A DNA stretch of 64,000 bases from Oncomelania hupensis (Eukaryota; Mollusca; Gastropoda; Littorinimorpha; Pomatiopsidae): positions 40,350,056-40,414,055 of the forward strand of contig CM072511.1 of NCBI GenBank assembly GCA_036898135.1. Direction: 5' to 3'. The notes beneath the pieces were generated by a model. The model made no database searches, was not told where the DNA came from, and was given only the letters and a program-made list of their open reading frames with translations. Both the position numbers and the translations under genes were made by a program. Below, one piece after another: positions 35,497-47,194 of the stretch (position 1 is the first letter of the stretch; each line of letters starts with the position of its first letter).

Positions 35497-35983
35497 TTAA
35501 TTTCACAGGAACTTTACCTGCATTAATATTGGGCAGATTCCCGTGGCATCGTATTTGCTAAACACGTTTTGCATTTTGTATCTAGAATGGCTTAACCGAC
35601 TTTGCTGATTTTTTAAATAGCTTAGAGGTACTTCAACTCATAGCCGATCATTCAGTGGCGGTGCGGTGCGTTGATCAGTCAGTCGGTCGTTCCGTTGGTC
35701 CAAATGCAACTTTTTGTTCAAAACACAATTGTTTATCTTAGCTCAAAAATGATTTCACCGATTTTGATCATTTTTATTTTGCAGATATTTTAACTATTAC
35801 CCAGACTTTTGCATCATTCATATTTGCACTTTCAAAAAATGGTCAAGGTCGAGGTGTTGAGATCCATTATTTTTTCTAAACACGTTTTGCGCTGTACTTC
35901 AAAACGTTGATACATTTTTGCTTATGCGCGTTCTTTTAAATTTTGGTACTTAAGGATGAAACCGACATACTGTAGGCTACTTT
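34926..35983. other. Intergenic with a (GTT)n microsatellite
   Basis: No gene seen. Contains CTG-rich sequence (35008-35110) and (GTT)n at 35460-35494, then a stretch without recognisable structure. The 9-bp GGCTACTTT at 35975-35983 is the left duplication of the next SINE. Confidence 0.4.
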
Positions 35984-36282
35984 TAAAAAGGTAAAGGTAA
36001 AGGTAGTCCCATAGCCTTGTGGCCGTAGGGGAGCGTGATGTTGGAGATCGCACTTATCTTGGGCCAGCATAATGAGGGTGATGCCCATCTCTCTCCCTCG
36101 CTGCTTTACCTTCCCCACCCTTAAGATAGTAGGTACTCAGCCACAGTTGAGTCAACTGGGGGCGTTGTTATTTGTCGCTTCACGTTTTGCGGTCACTCAT
36201 CCAAGTGCTAACCGCACTGGACGGTGCTTAACTTGCGACACAGTAGCGAGTGCTCCAACCACTGCGCTATCCGACACCCCAA
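35984..36282 (-). repeat. tRNA/5S rRNA chimeric SINE, full copy
   Basis: On the minus strand it begins GGGGTGTCGGATAGCGCAG (A box ATAGCGCAGTGG), continues with a 5S-like part (AAGTTAAGCACCGTCC, then GTTAGCACTTGGATGAGTGA), then a unique body with GGTAAAGCAGCGAGGGAGAG. It ends CTATGGGACTACC followed by a (TTTACC)n tail. The 9-bp duplication GGCTACTTT flanks it (35975-35983 and 36283-36291). The 5S-like part corresponds to the internal promoter half of 5S rRNA, so the element may use two kinds of Pol III promoter parts. Confidence 0.82.
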
Positions 36283-36339
36283 GGCTACTTTAGCACGACA
36301 AAAAGGAACACTTTACAAACATTACTTTCAGTTTTACTT

Positions 36340-36460
36340 AAGATCTTAGATTTACTTGTATGCTTGTTTGTCCATGCGTGAGAAAGAGTATATGGTCTAA
36401 AATTGCATGCATGTGAAAAGACGTTACAATAAGGAATTGAATTGAATTGAATTGAATTGA
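36340..36460 (+). repeat. LINE-like 3' end with (AATTG)n tail
   Basis: The segment with GTCTAAAATTGCA and AAAGACGTTACAATAA resembles the 3' UTR end of the RNase H LINE at 28880-28929 (GTCTAAAATCACA, AAAGACGTAAAATGAAATAA). It ends in five AATTG units. Probably a short truncated copy of a related LINE. Confidence 0.5.
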
Positions 36461-37355
36461 ACTGTCTCTTTTAAATTCTAGCGTATTGAGTACTCACCAT
36501 CTGCTCATTCTAAACCACCATAAATTCAAACGCCCACATGGTTAAAATGGTATAGTTTCTGCGTTCAAGGCGAGGGGTCCGAGTGAGTGTTTAATTTTTT
36601 TTTTGGTGTGTTTTTGTTGCTTTACCTGTGTTTGAACAAAAACAAAACAGAACCATAGACCGCAAATGTGTCCATGACAGAACACAGCACCACTTTATTT
36701 GAAAGATTTTGAATGCCAACAGTTCATTGTTTTATTCCATTTTAATGATGGGCCAGTGTGGGTATGTTCGTGTTTGTGAGTCTGTCAATAAATTTGAATT
36801 TCATACCATCTTGTTTTCTTTGATAGTTATCATCCATATTGTGTACCAGAATATTGTGCTACATATTATATAGGACCTGTACATAACTATAATATAGTGT
36901 GCTGTTTCCCGAATGGGAATCTTCAAAATGTGCATACGGTCTACATAAATATACAGTGTAGTATTTTCCTGGGTTTAATTATGTACGTCCGTAGTTAAAG
37001 GTGTGCTTCAGACGTTGGTGAGTTGGATGACCGCAAGGAAAGGAAGGAAAGGGCTTACTCTACCGCTCATCTCACTAATGAGGTCCTAAGGGGAAAATCG
37101 CCTCGCCAACTTCCATTATATATGCTCTGTATGTCTGTGACTGTCTCCCCGTCTGTCTGCCTTCTTTCTCCCTGTGTAAATATGTGTGTCTCCGTCTGTC
37201 AGTCTGTCTGTCTGTCTGTCTGTCTCTCTTACTTTCTTTCTCTTTTTGTCCGTATTCTGTCTCTGTCTGTCTATTTCACTCACAAAGGAATACATAAGCC
37301 TACATAGATATAGGCCGTCTCTCACTGAACTTACACAAGTCATGCACAGGACGTA

Positions 37356-37392
<37 letters not shown>

Positions 37393-38408
37393 GCTGTAGG
37401 TTGTTCATCTTGATCAATATTAAACATAGCTCTGTATATTTCCTTTGTCTGCTTCTGGAAGCAGTTGTTATTACGAACAATCCAAAACTTTAAAAAAAAT
37501 AATTTGGGGGAGGGGGGGGTAATGGTTGGGTTTGGGGGTGGTGTGATAAGACAATAAGATTTGTCACCCATGCATTAGACGCTCCTTGTACAGTATGTAT
37601 AACGCAGCCAATTAAAGAACTCTTTTTTAGCACGAGATTGTGTAGTTAGCTTGCTCTGGCGCTTCTAGTCAACGCAAATGTTGAGTCATATCCCAGACAG
37701 GGCCTCATAACATATCCTTAGCACCCATCACACGTATTACTACTTTGAGCTCAGAAAGATTACTACATTGACTGAACTGAAAGGGACGTAACTCTTGAGT
37801 ACTGAGTCCGCAAATAGTGTCTGGTACAGTGGTAGGCTGTACATTATTAGTCTTCTGCACTTGCGAAGAAGAGGCAGTGCCCCTTCACCACCCCACCCCA
37901 CCAGCTCCCGGCGCCCACCACCCCCTCCGTCATAACTCCTTCTTGCCCTCTTCGAAGCAGCCCAGTCAGCATAAACTGATCAAGAGAGTAGGCCGCTGGG
38001 GACCTGTGAGGCTTCAAAGGTCACAGACTGGACCTAAAGTTACCGATTTCTGTTGCTGATTGGGCAGTCACTTATCATTTCTCCTGCCTGCAAAAGGCGC
38101 TCGTACTTACGTTATTTTAATTTTTTTTTCTTTTTTAAGTATAAGAAAGGTGGTCCTTCTTTGGCGTTCACCAATGGGGACCAACGCTGACCAAACCACC
38201 TTTTGTCCCACTACATCTTCTTCTTCTTCTTTTAAAAAAAAAATTAAAGACGAAACAGTTTACGTAGAATAACAGGAGGCACTACTAATCACGTTTGACC
38301 AAATGGGGTTCGAATGAATTAATCTATCTTAGGCTTAATCTAGTTCCGTCAGAGTGTGGGTGTTACACTTCAATGTTAATTCGCTTATTCTAGTTAAATA
38401 TGTAGTGG

Positions 38409-38467
<59 letters not shown>

Positions 38468-38896
38468 CCTGCTGCTTTCCTTCTTCTTCTTCGTCGTCCT
38501 CCTCCTCCTTTTTCTTTTGACTCCCTTTCTACCAAACAGGGATCTCAAACGTCATCTTTTTCGTTTGACTCGTTTCGATTTTTAGAAGGTTTGCCGCCTG
38601 CGCGTGCAGAATAGTAAGTCTGAACTGTCTGGGTCACTACCATTACTAGATAGAAGAAATTACCATTGAATTCGATCTCGTCCTGCCTGTGTGTGTAGGT
38701 CATTCACTGAGTATCACAGCCCACTGAAATCTACGCCTGAAACAGCCAAGCTGAGCATGCCATAGAAATCGTGAATATTAAGCCTACTATTAGCGATATT
38801 TATTAGACCTACACAAGGCACATATCAATTTCATTATCACACGGAATTTCATACCGTGCATCATCTTTATGAAGCCAAGCTAGAACTGTTCATCAA

Positions 38897-38928
<32 letters not shown>

Positions 38929-38931
38929 TGT

Positions 38932-38969
<38 letters not shown>

Positions 38970-39890
38970 CTCTCTCTCGTTGACATGTTGTAAGACTAGG
39001 CGTTGGAAGTACTTAAACATTTGACTGCATAATATGACGAAATAAGTCGTCGATAATCGAAAAAATGACAATGACGTATTATCTCGTCATCATCATTGTG
39101 ACTTTTTTTTCTTCTTACAGATAAACCAACCGTCAATGGCAAAACAAATATACACCATTGGAAAGCTCAGAACATTGACTGTTTAACATTCATAAGTTAG
39201 ATATGATACCCACATGCCTATAGAGCTGATATAGTTATGCGTTAAAAAGGGACATAAGTGAAAGGAACGCATGGGTTGGAGGCAGGGGAGGGTGTGGGTG
39301 GCGAAGGTTTTATTGTTAATTATTTGCCAGTTTATATATTATTTTGGTTTATAGAGCGTATTTCCGGACATTTCCCATTCCTCATTTTAATGTGACTCGT
39401 GCGTAAATACACGTGCAATTGCGCGTGCATTTGCGCTTGCGCAGTTTGGCGTGTAGATTTCGACCAATCAGATACTACATTAAATGCATGTTCAATTGCC
39501 TTTGCCTAGTCTCCTCTCTGAAAATCCTTATCGGGAAGAGAGGGGACTATAAACTGATACTCATTTGCATTTTCGCATGCAATTACACGCGCATTTGACG
39601 CTTTCCGCGTTCCATACAAGATCGATTCATCAAACCTTGCGGCAAAAAGCACAATCATTTATTATTATTTTGTATGCGAGCAAGTAGGCCTACTCATTTT
39701 CTATTGGTATAAGTATATGAATTTATTCATTAATTGCGCTTTTGGCGAAGAGAAACAACCCGAACGTCTTGGAGATTGAAATTAGCGCCTAAGGTGAAGG
39801 CTTATGTCCCCTGCGACCCTTCGTCACTATTTATTAGTCTTGCCAGAAACAATTTTCACTTCATAATTTTAAGTTTTACGTAATCATGCT
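36461..39890. other. Intergenic with microsatellites
   Basis: No gene supported. Contains CTGT/CT-rich sequence and (CT)n (37196-37389), a (GTT)n array (38407-38467) and another (CT)n array (38899-38978). GC-rich words such as GCAATTGCGC recur in both orientations around 39410-39600. Confidence 0.4.
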
Positions 39891-40208
39891 TACTTCTGAC
39901 TAAGGTGGCATACTAGCGCCAAAACGTGCGTTTACAGGTATCAGGGATAATAGTAATTAGCAAGTGTTCTGCGCAATTCACATTATGACGGCCTACTAGA
40001 CCCAAAACCTGATAATTACAAATATCAACAACATATTAACAATTAAGACTTAAAAATTGTAATTACCAAGTGAAAATTACAGTTGTGGGTTTTATTCCAT
40101 TGCAGACGGCATGCTAGTAGAGCCAGAGATTAAAATTAAACATGATTATGCGAATATATCTGTAATTTTTCAATGATATTTGTAATTATCCCTTGATATT
40201 TGTAATTT

Positions 40209-41269
40209 CCCTATCCTACCATATCCTATCCTATCCCGTAACTGGGAGGTTGTTGGGGCGCCACAGATGATCGTTTAACCAGCGTACACCATCTTTCTCT
40301 GTCCTGATGATATGGTGACGTGACCTTACCATCGGAGTTTCCGTTTCTTCTGTGAGCAGGTAATCGTGTTGTCCAATATGGCTTGTATGATGGTCTGTCG
40401 GACTTTAATTTGTCGTTGCTGATGTGCTGGGTATATGAAATGCCCAGAGGTCTTCTGTAGCACTTCATCTCCATGTTTGTATTCTTCGTTGTAGATGTGC
40501 TGTGAGAGTCCATGTTTCGCAAGCACATAGGAAGATGGAGATGACAAAGGAGCACAGCAGCCTTACCTTAGAACGTAGACTGATGGTCTTGTATTTCCAA
40601 ATGGCCCGGGCTTCACCCTGGCCAGGGCAGCAGTTGTGTGTGCGATCCTGGAGAGGACTTCCTGTCGGGACCCATTGTCTGATACAATGACTCTTAAATA
40701 TTTGAAGCTATGCACCGTGTTGAGGGATTGGCCTTGAATTTTGATGTCCATGTTGATGCCGTTGGTGTTGTTGGTCATCATTTTTGTCTTCTCTGCACTT
40801 ATTTGCATTCCATAGGCTCTGGAGGTGGTGTCAAGCCTCTGTACCAGCTGTTCAAGTTCTTGTTCCTCCCCAGCCAATCCATCAATGTCATCCGCAAAAC
40901 GAAGGTTGGAGATTACTCTACCCCCTGTGCTGACTGTGCCTTCTGCAAGGGCATCTGACATGATGCGCTCTATGAAGATGTGGAAGAGTGTTGGAGAGAG
41001 TAAGCATCATTAAGGCACACCGGTTGTTGTTATGAACCAGTTTCCGATGGCGCTGTTAAGGGTAACTGCACTGGTAGCATTGTCATACAGGCTTTTGATG
41101 ACTTCAATAATTTTAGGGCTGATGTTGTACACTCTCATGGTTGCAAACAGAGCTGCATGCCAGACTCGGTCAAACACCTTCTTGAAGTCTACGAACACGT
41201 CATATAGATGTTGTTGGTGCTGTAGGTATTTCTCGCAGATTGTTCTGAGGTTGAAAATCTGTTCAGTGG
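40209..41269 (-). pseudogene. RTE-type LINE copy, 3' half (left of the Gypsy insertion)
   Basis: Starts at the left with the pentanucleotide tail (TATCC)n and reads leftward from the reverse transcriptase to the 3' end. Frames at 40563-40961 (RFADDIDGLAG) and 41010-41198 (FVDFKKVFDRVWH) are separated by frameshifts. The C-terminal region has lost part of its sequence. The copy is interrupted at 41269 by the Gypsy element and resumes at 46176. Confidence 0.88.
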
Positions 41270-41509
41270 TGTAATGTATTGATATTGATCAGTATTGATT
41301 TCTGTATATGACTGGTGCAAGGGACGCAATCGCTCCTTCTTTATTGTTTGGATTATTAGAATGTTTCCCCTTCAGCTTATGCTCTGCATGTCAACGGTTG
41401 TGTTTGGTGTTCAACAAAGCTGGGAACTTTTATCAGTGGTTCAATGTGTTATTCTGTGTATGCATCCATGCAATCAAGCAGTCATCAATCCAACAACAAC
41501 AACATCACA
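41270..41509 (+). repeat. 5' LTR of the Gypsy element
   Basis: 240 bp, TG...CA termini. Compared with the 3' LTR it has one extra CAA unit near its end, two extra bases near 41304, and one substitution (GATATTG for GACATTG). Confidence 0.93.
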
Positions 41510-41510
41510 T

Positions 41511-41528
41511 TGGCGACGAGGATGGGAT
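41511..41528 (+). promoter_or_regulatory. Primer-binding site, tRNA-Ser type
   Basis: TGGCGACGAGGATGGGAT starts one base after the 5' LTR. As I recall the sequence, it is complementary to the 3' end, including CCA, of animal tRNA-Ser with anticodon GCT. Confidence 0.75.
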
Positions 41529-41630
41529 AAGGAAGCGTGTTTTTTTTCTTCAATTAATTGACTCACGTTTTTGGTGCGCTGAAAACTAACAGTGACGTCA
41601 TCAAACTAAGAGTGACGCCATAGATACAGC

Positions 41631-44600
41631 ATGGCTGCTGCACTTCCAACGTACCCTGTGTTCGACTGTGCAACTGAAGGTAGAACGGTTCGTTGGCAGA
41701 AATGGGTTTCTAGACTCAGAAATCTCTTCACAGCGTACTCTATTGACAACGACCAACGTCAAAAAGCGCTGTTACTCACCTACGCAGGCGATGATCTAAA
41801 CGACATTGTGGACACTTTTACCGAAGAACAACTTCGACCTGGAGAAGGTGAATCCCATTTCTCGAAACTTTGTGATGCCATCAGTGCTCATTTCAATCCT
41901 CAGTCGAATGTAGAATTTCAGAGATTTGTTTTTCGTCGTTGTGAACAAAAGGGAGATGATGTGGATGACTTTTACGGTGAACTTAAACAGCTCGCTGCTA
42001 CATGCAACTTCCATGATGCAGATGCAGAAATAAAATCACAGTTTATCACTGGCTGCAAAAACAAAAAGGTCTGTGAAAAAGGTCTATCGAATCCAGAGAT
42101 GACTTTGGCCAATCTTCTTACCTATGCACGCACTTTGCAGCTGACCTCCATCCAAACGAAGGCCATGTCCACCTCTGCTACAGTCCATCGACTCAAACCT
42201 CACAAGCCGGGTCATCATCAACGTGATCGCCACCCGAAACAAGGAGCTCATCAGCATGCTCTTTGTCGCAATTGTGGAGGTGAATGGCCACACAAAGGTC
42301 AACATTCCTGTCCTGCCTACAACAAGCAGTGTCGTACCTGTCAGAAGTTCAATCACTTCGCGTCGGTATGCCGATCCGGTCCATGCAAGTCATTATCTTC
42401 GTCGATGTCACCAGCAGCAACCCAGTCCATGCCAACCACACGTTCGCAGAAACATCGCGCACAGAATTATCGCAGATCACGCATTTATCATCTTGATGAT
42501 GTCAGCGACACAGTCAACGACCCCAGCGATAACGAGTACATCCTCACTTCACATCACATGAACAGTGAACTACCCCACTTCAATGTCAGTCTTCAAGGAC
42601 ATCAGTTCCAGTTTCTTGCTGACTCCGGTGCTTCGATCAACTTACTCTCTCAGAAAGATTTTCTTCGTCTTACATCAAGACCCAACCTAAAGCAATCGCA
42701 AAAGAAAATCTCAGCTTATGGTAGCCACACTCCAATTCCTGTGCTAGGTACTTTTGATGCCACACTTAGCTACGCAAACACCACTATTAACGCACTCATG
42801 TGTGTGGTACCAGGTAACGAAAGACCCATTCTTGGCTGGAAAACTTGTAAAGAACTCAAGCTGTTAACATCAGTGAACCACATTAAACCAGTACAAGAAG
42901 AGCTCAAAGAAGAGTATCCTGACCTCTTTACAGGGCTAGGACATTTAAATGACATGAAGATTAAGCTACATATTGATCAAGAAGTTCAACCCGTCGCACA
43001 ACACTACAGGCGTGTTCCCTTCCATGTCCGGAAGAACATCGAAGAACAACTCAAGAAGGATGAAGAACTTGGTGTCATTGAGAAAGCAAGAGGACCTACT
43101 CCATGGGTTTCTCCTGTCGTGGTCGTTCCCAAGCCAAAGCAGCCAGGGAAAGTACGTGTTTGTGTTGACATGCGCGCAGCAAACAAAGCCATCAGAAGAG
43201 AGAGGCATGCTACGCCAACGCTCGATGAACTGAAAACAATGCTATCTGTTGCAAAAGTCTTAAATAAACTAGACCTGAACCAGGGCTACAACCAACTGGA
43301 GCTCGATGAAGAATCGCGCTACATCACGACTTTCGCTACACATCTTGGATTGTATCGCTACCGCCGTCTTTTCTTTGGTGTGAACTCAGCCAGCGAAATC
43401 TTCCAAGAGACAATACGACAAGCACTGTCCGGTCTCAACGGTGTCGTGAACATCAGCGACGACATTCTCTGCTATGGATCTTCACAACAAGACCATGACG
43501 CCAACCTGCGTTTGTTATTCCATCGTCTTCGACAAAAAGGGCTGACACTCCATGCTGACAAGTGTGTCTACAACAAGAAATCAATAGAATTTCTTGGACA
43601 TATTTTCGGAGAAGAGGGAGTCAAACCAAGCCAAGATAAGCTCAAGACCATCCTCGATCTGCCTACGCCAACAAACGCGTCGGAGGTCCGAAGTCTTCTA
43701 GGAATGATGAATTTTTGTGGAGCTCATCACATTCCAAGCTATGCCACACTGACTCATGAACTGCGGCAGCTGACTAAGAGTTCGACTCCTTGGTCGTGGA
43801 CTGAGAAACACGATGCAGCACTCGCCAAGTTAAAAACAGCACTCAGTGAAGCGACGACGCTTGCTTACTTCGACCCGAAGAAACCGACCGAAATCTACAC
43901 TGATGGAAGTCCAGTAGGAGTCTCCGCTGTACTTACTCAAGACGGTCGCATCATCCAATTTGCAAGCCGCGCTCTTACGCCAACTGAACAACGGTACTCA
44001 CAAACTGAAAGAGAAGTTCTAGCCATCACCTGGGCTTGTGAATACTTCCATATCTACATATTCGGTGCTTCTTTCATCGTGTACACTGATCACAAACCTC
44101 TCACATCCATTTTCAACAACCCGCGAACTCAACTATCAGCACGCATTGAACGATGGACTATGAGATTGCAACCATACGAAATGACTGTCAAGTACCGTCC
44201 CGGTTTCGACAATCCTGCAGACTATCTCAGCCGACACCCTGTCCAACAATCTCAGAGTGGACGAGAACAGAAAATCGCTGAAGAATATCTACACTACGTT
44301 GTCACTACGTCAACGCCAAAGGCGATGACTGTTGATGAAGTTGCCGCCGAGACTGCGAAAGATGCTACACTCACCGCAGTGATCAAAGCCATCATCTTGA
44401 TCATCCTGAAGAGTCGACAGATAGTGCTTCCCGCATCGCTCAGTCAAAAAGCTGTAGAAATTGCCCACAGTGGTCATCAGGGCATAGTGAAGACGCTTGC
44501 TCTTCTCCGTGAGAAAGTATGGTTCAGAAATATGCAGAACTTGGTAGAAAGAACTGTCAAGAATTGCCTGACTTGTCAGATTGCAACGCCGACTGCAGCG

Positions 44601-45422
44601 CGTGAACCTTTACAGATGTCAGAACTACCTGACGCACCTTGGAAAGAACTGTCTGCTGATTTTGGACATCTTCCAAATGGACAGTACATACTAGTCGTGA
44701 CCGACGAGTATTCCCGATACCCCGTAGTAGACGTTCTAGACTCAACGTCAAGTCGGAGTGTAATTCCCCGACTCGACAAAATCTTTGCTGAATTTGGGCT
44801 TCCAGAATCCTTGAAAACAGACAATGGACCACCATTCAACAGTTATGAATTTGCTCAATACTGCAAGCACATGGGCATAAAACACAGAAAGATCACCCCG
44901 CTATGGCCACGTGCTAATGCAGAGACAGAACGTTTTATGAGAACAATCAAGAAAACTATCAAAGGCACTACCACTCCAAACTTCAAGCAAGAAATTAACA
45001 GGTTTCTCCTTGATTATCGCTCAACACCACACTCTACAACAGGTGTACCCCCAGCTACTGCTTTCTTTGGTAGAAATCTGAGAACCAAACTTCCCCAAAT
45101 CTCAGAACTTCTAGATGACTACAGCATGAGGCAACGCGATGCTCAGCAGAAAGCCACGATAAAACGTCATGCTGATGACAAAGTCTATGTGAAACCTTCA
45201 GAACTCCAAGTTGGAGACCTTGTACTCCTCAAAGACATCAGCACTGGCACATCCAACACTCCTTTCCAACCTGTTCCTCTGGTCGTTACCCACAAGAAAG
45301 GTTCCATGATCACCGCTCAAAGAGGTCAACAGCGAGTAACCCGAAACAGCAGTTTCTTCAAGATGTCCCCCCGACATCCTACTGCCATGGAGACTGAACC
45401 AGGATCTTTCCGCCGAAAGTGA
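41631..45422 (+). CDS. Gypsy Gag-Pol polyprotein
   Basis: A single 1263-codon frame encodes capsid-like Gag followed by Pol without a frameshift between them. Visible parts, in approximate residues: two zinc-knuckle-like clusters at 211-248 (the second is CRTCQKFNHFASVC), aspartic protease DSGAS near 330, reverse transcriptase with VRVCVDMRAANKA and the catalytic NISDDIL near 606, RNase H with YTDGSP near 756, and integrase with an HHCC region (945-985), then D near 1008 (ADFGHL), D near 1062 (KTDNGP) and E near 1097. The order PR-RT-RH-IN identifies Ty3/Gypsy, and the SDD form occurs in the mag/SURL-like lineage, which is my tentative placement. The stop at 45420-45422 appears premature because another frame continues to 45567. 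Confidence 0.93.
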   Translation: MAAALPTYPVFDCATEGRTVRWQKWVSRLRNLFTAYSIDNDQRQKALLLTYAGDDLNDIVDTFTEEQLRPGEGESHFSKLCDAISAHFNPQSNVEFQRFVFRRCEQKGDDVDDFYGELKQLAATCNFHDADAEIKSQFITGCKNKKVCEKGLSNPEMTLANLLTYARTLQLTSIQTKAMSTSATVHRLKPHKPGHHQRDRHPKQGAHQHALCRNCGGEWPHKGQHSCPAYNKQCRTCQKFNHFASVCRSGPCKSLSSSMSPAATQSMPTTRSQKHRAQNYRRSRIYHLDDVSDTVNDPSDNEYILTSHHMNSELPHFNVSLQGHQFQFLADSGASINLLSQKDFLRLTSRPNLKQSQKKISAYGSHTPIPVLGTFDATLSYANTTINALMCVVPGNERPILGWKTCKELKLLTSVNHIKPVQEELKEEYPDLFTGLGHLNDMKIKLHIDQEVQPVAQHYRRVPFHVRKNIEEQLKKDEELGVIEKARGPTPWVSPVVVVPKPKQPGKVRVCVDMRAANKAIRRERHATPTLDELKTMLSVAKVLNKLDLNQGYNQLELDEESRYITTFATHLGLYRYRRLFFGVNSASEIFQETIRQALSGLNGVVNISDDILCYGSSQQDHDANLRLLFHRLRQKGLTLHADKCVYNKKSIEFLGHIFGEEGVKPSQDKLKTILDLPTPTNASEVRSLLGMMNFCGAHHIPSYATLTHELRQLTKSSTPWSWTEKHDAALAKLKTALSEATTLAYFDPKKPTEIYTDGSPVGVSAVLTQDGRIIQFASRALTPTEQRYSQTEREVLAITWACEYFHIYIFGASFIVYTDHKPLTSIFNNPRTQLSARIERWTMRLQPYEMTVKYRPGFDNPADYLSRHPVQQSQSGREQKIAEEYLHYVVTTSTPKAMTVDEVAAETAKDATLTAVIKAIILIILKSRQIVLPASLSQKAVEIAHSGHQGIVKTLALLREKVWFRNMQNLVERTVKNCLTCQIATPTAAREPLQMSELPDAPWKELSADFGHLPNGQYILVVTDEYSRYPVVDVLDSTSSRSVIPRLDKIFAEFGLPESLKTDNGPPFNSYEFAQYCKHMGIKHRKITPLWPRANAETERFMRTIKKTIKGTTTPNFKQEINRFLLDYRSTPHSTTGVPPATAFFGRNLRTKLPQISELLDDYSMRQRDAQQKATIKRHADDKVYVKPSELQVGDLVLLKDISTGTSNTPFQPVPLVVTHKKGSMITAQRGQQRVTRNSSFFKMSPRHPTAMETEPGSFRRK

Positions 45423-45567
45423 AGAAGATGAACCACTCACACCTTTAAACACTCCACATGCACACACAACACCCAGCAGTCACGCTCAGAAACCTGCGAC
45501 TATGCCAAGAAGGTCTAATCGTGAAGTCAAAATTCCAAAGAAGTTTGACGATTTCATCCTGTTCTAA
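45423..45567 (+). pseudogene. Displaced Gypsy C-terminal tail
   Basis: The frame one base over from Gag-Pol is open across the stop (SAESEEDEPLTP) to TAA at 45565-45567. It ends in the basic MPRRSNREVKIPKK type tail usual at Gypsy polyprotein C-termini. A one-base indel near 45390-45420 is the simplest explanation, after all catalytic domains. Confidence 0.6.
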
Positions 45568-45926
45568 GGACGCTCTGCTGAATCATTGAATGACAAATTT
45601 GTATAAAGAATCTCAAACATAAATGACATTTAAGTTTTATAAGCTTACGATTTAATAGAATAATATTTCAGTTCATGTGCCTATATCTTTTTTTTTTATA
45701 AAGCAGACCCCTGCTATTGAAAAGTTTTTTCCCTCAGGAAGAGAGAGAAACAAGAATTTCAAAATCTGTTTATTTTGATAACTTGAACTAGATATAATAA
45801 TCAAGAAAAGAACAGTATTTTTATTTTGCATGAATTTTTAGTCTCAGCTTATCCATGAATAATTTTCAAAAGCTAAATACAAAATTTATGCTACACATAT
45901 TATTCATTTCATTTAACTTTCCATTC

Positions 45927-45940
45927 AAGGAGGAGGATGA
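45927..45940 (+). promoter_or_regulatory. Polypurine tract of the Gypsy element
   Basis: AAGGAGGAGGATGA directly precedes the 3' LTR, the usual position for plus-strand priming. Confidence 0.8.
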
Positions 45941-46175
45941 TGTAATGTATTGACATTGATCAGTATTGATTTCTATATGACTGGTGCAAGGGACGCAATC
46001 GCTCCTTCTTTATTGTTTGGATTATTAGAATGTTTCCCCTTCAGCTTATGCTCTGCATGTCAACGGTTGTGTTTGGTGTTCAACAAAGCTGGGAACTTTT
46101 ATCAGTGGTTCAATGTGTTATTCTGTGTATGCATCCATGCAATCAAGCAGTCATCAATCCAACAACAACATCACA
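45941..46175 (+). repeat. 3' LTR of the Gypsy element
   Basis: 235 bp, nearly identical to the 5' LTR. The sequence right after the duplication AGTGG continues the interrupted RTE copy. Confidence 0.93.
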
Positions 46176-47130
46176 AGTGGCACTTCGCCCTGCCCTGAAT
46201 GCTGCGTGTGCTTCAGCTATGATTTGTTCAGCTTGGGGTGTCAACTTGTTGAGTATTTTTTTCAGGAGGACCTTGTTTGGATGGCTGATGAGGCTGATGG
46301 TGCGGTAATTTTCACCTTCCGGAAGGTTACCTTTTTTGGGAAGAGTGATGACAAGCGACTAGGTCCATGGTGTAGGCCACTCTCCATTCTGCCAGATCTT
46401 GTGACAGATAATGGTGAGGGCGTCAACCATCGCTTCTACTCCTGCTTGAAGCAGTTCCGCGGGTGTGTTGTCCATTCCCGCTGACTTCCCTTTCTTCAGC
46501 GATTGCACTGCTGCCTCAACTTCTTCTCGGAGTATTGGGAGGATTTCTTCTTCTTCTCTGTTCCCGGGACATGCTAGAACTGATGGGTCTCCGTTTGGTG
46601 TGTCGTTGTAAAGGTCAGAGCAGTTTAAACCCCATCTATCCAAGACTTCTTGTTCTTCTGTAAGGCATATGCCAGACTTGCTTTGGATGGTGGAGACCTT
46701 GAGCTGTTTAACACTTGTCAGCCGCTTCACAGTCTGGTAGGCCTTCTTGCTGTTGTTCTTGTTCAGACTGTTCTCTATTTCCTGGCATTGATCTTCTATC
46801 CAGTTCGCCTTTGCTGTGCGCATGCCTTTTCGGCTGTCATTGTTGATTTTTTGGTAGACGTCAGCTCCTTGTGAGGTGTTCTTTTTCTTTTTCATCTCTC
46901 TTCGTTACCAATAATGGTACAGGATGCAGTCAATATATATTTAAAAAATCAAAAATAAAAATTCGATTTTCTTCCGTCTTCTAATAGCGATCTCCCTGCC
47001 TTTACACCACCTGTTTGAGTGATGTATGTGTATTTGGTGTGTGTGAGGGTAAAATGAGACAGGTGAGCGTGTATGTTGGTATAGATCGCCGCGCTTTGAG
47101 CCTTGGGGAAAGGCGCGTACATAGCATCCT

Positions 47131-47194
<64 letters not shown>

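Larger units (their letters stand above)
41270..46175 (+). mobile_element. Complete Ty3/Gypsy LTR retrotransposon
   Basis: The 4906-bp element is flanked by the 5-bp duplication AGTGG (41265-41269 and 46176-46180). LTRs of 240 and 235 bp both start TGTAATGTATTGA and end CATCACA. They differ by one substitution and two small indels, which implies a recent insertion. A primer-binding site follows the 5' LTR and a purine run precedes the 3' LTR. It sits inside a minus-strand RTE copy. Confidence 0.95.
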
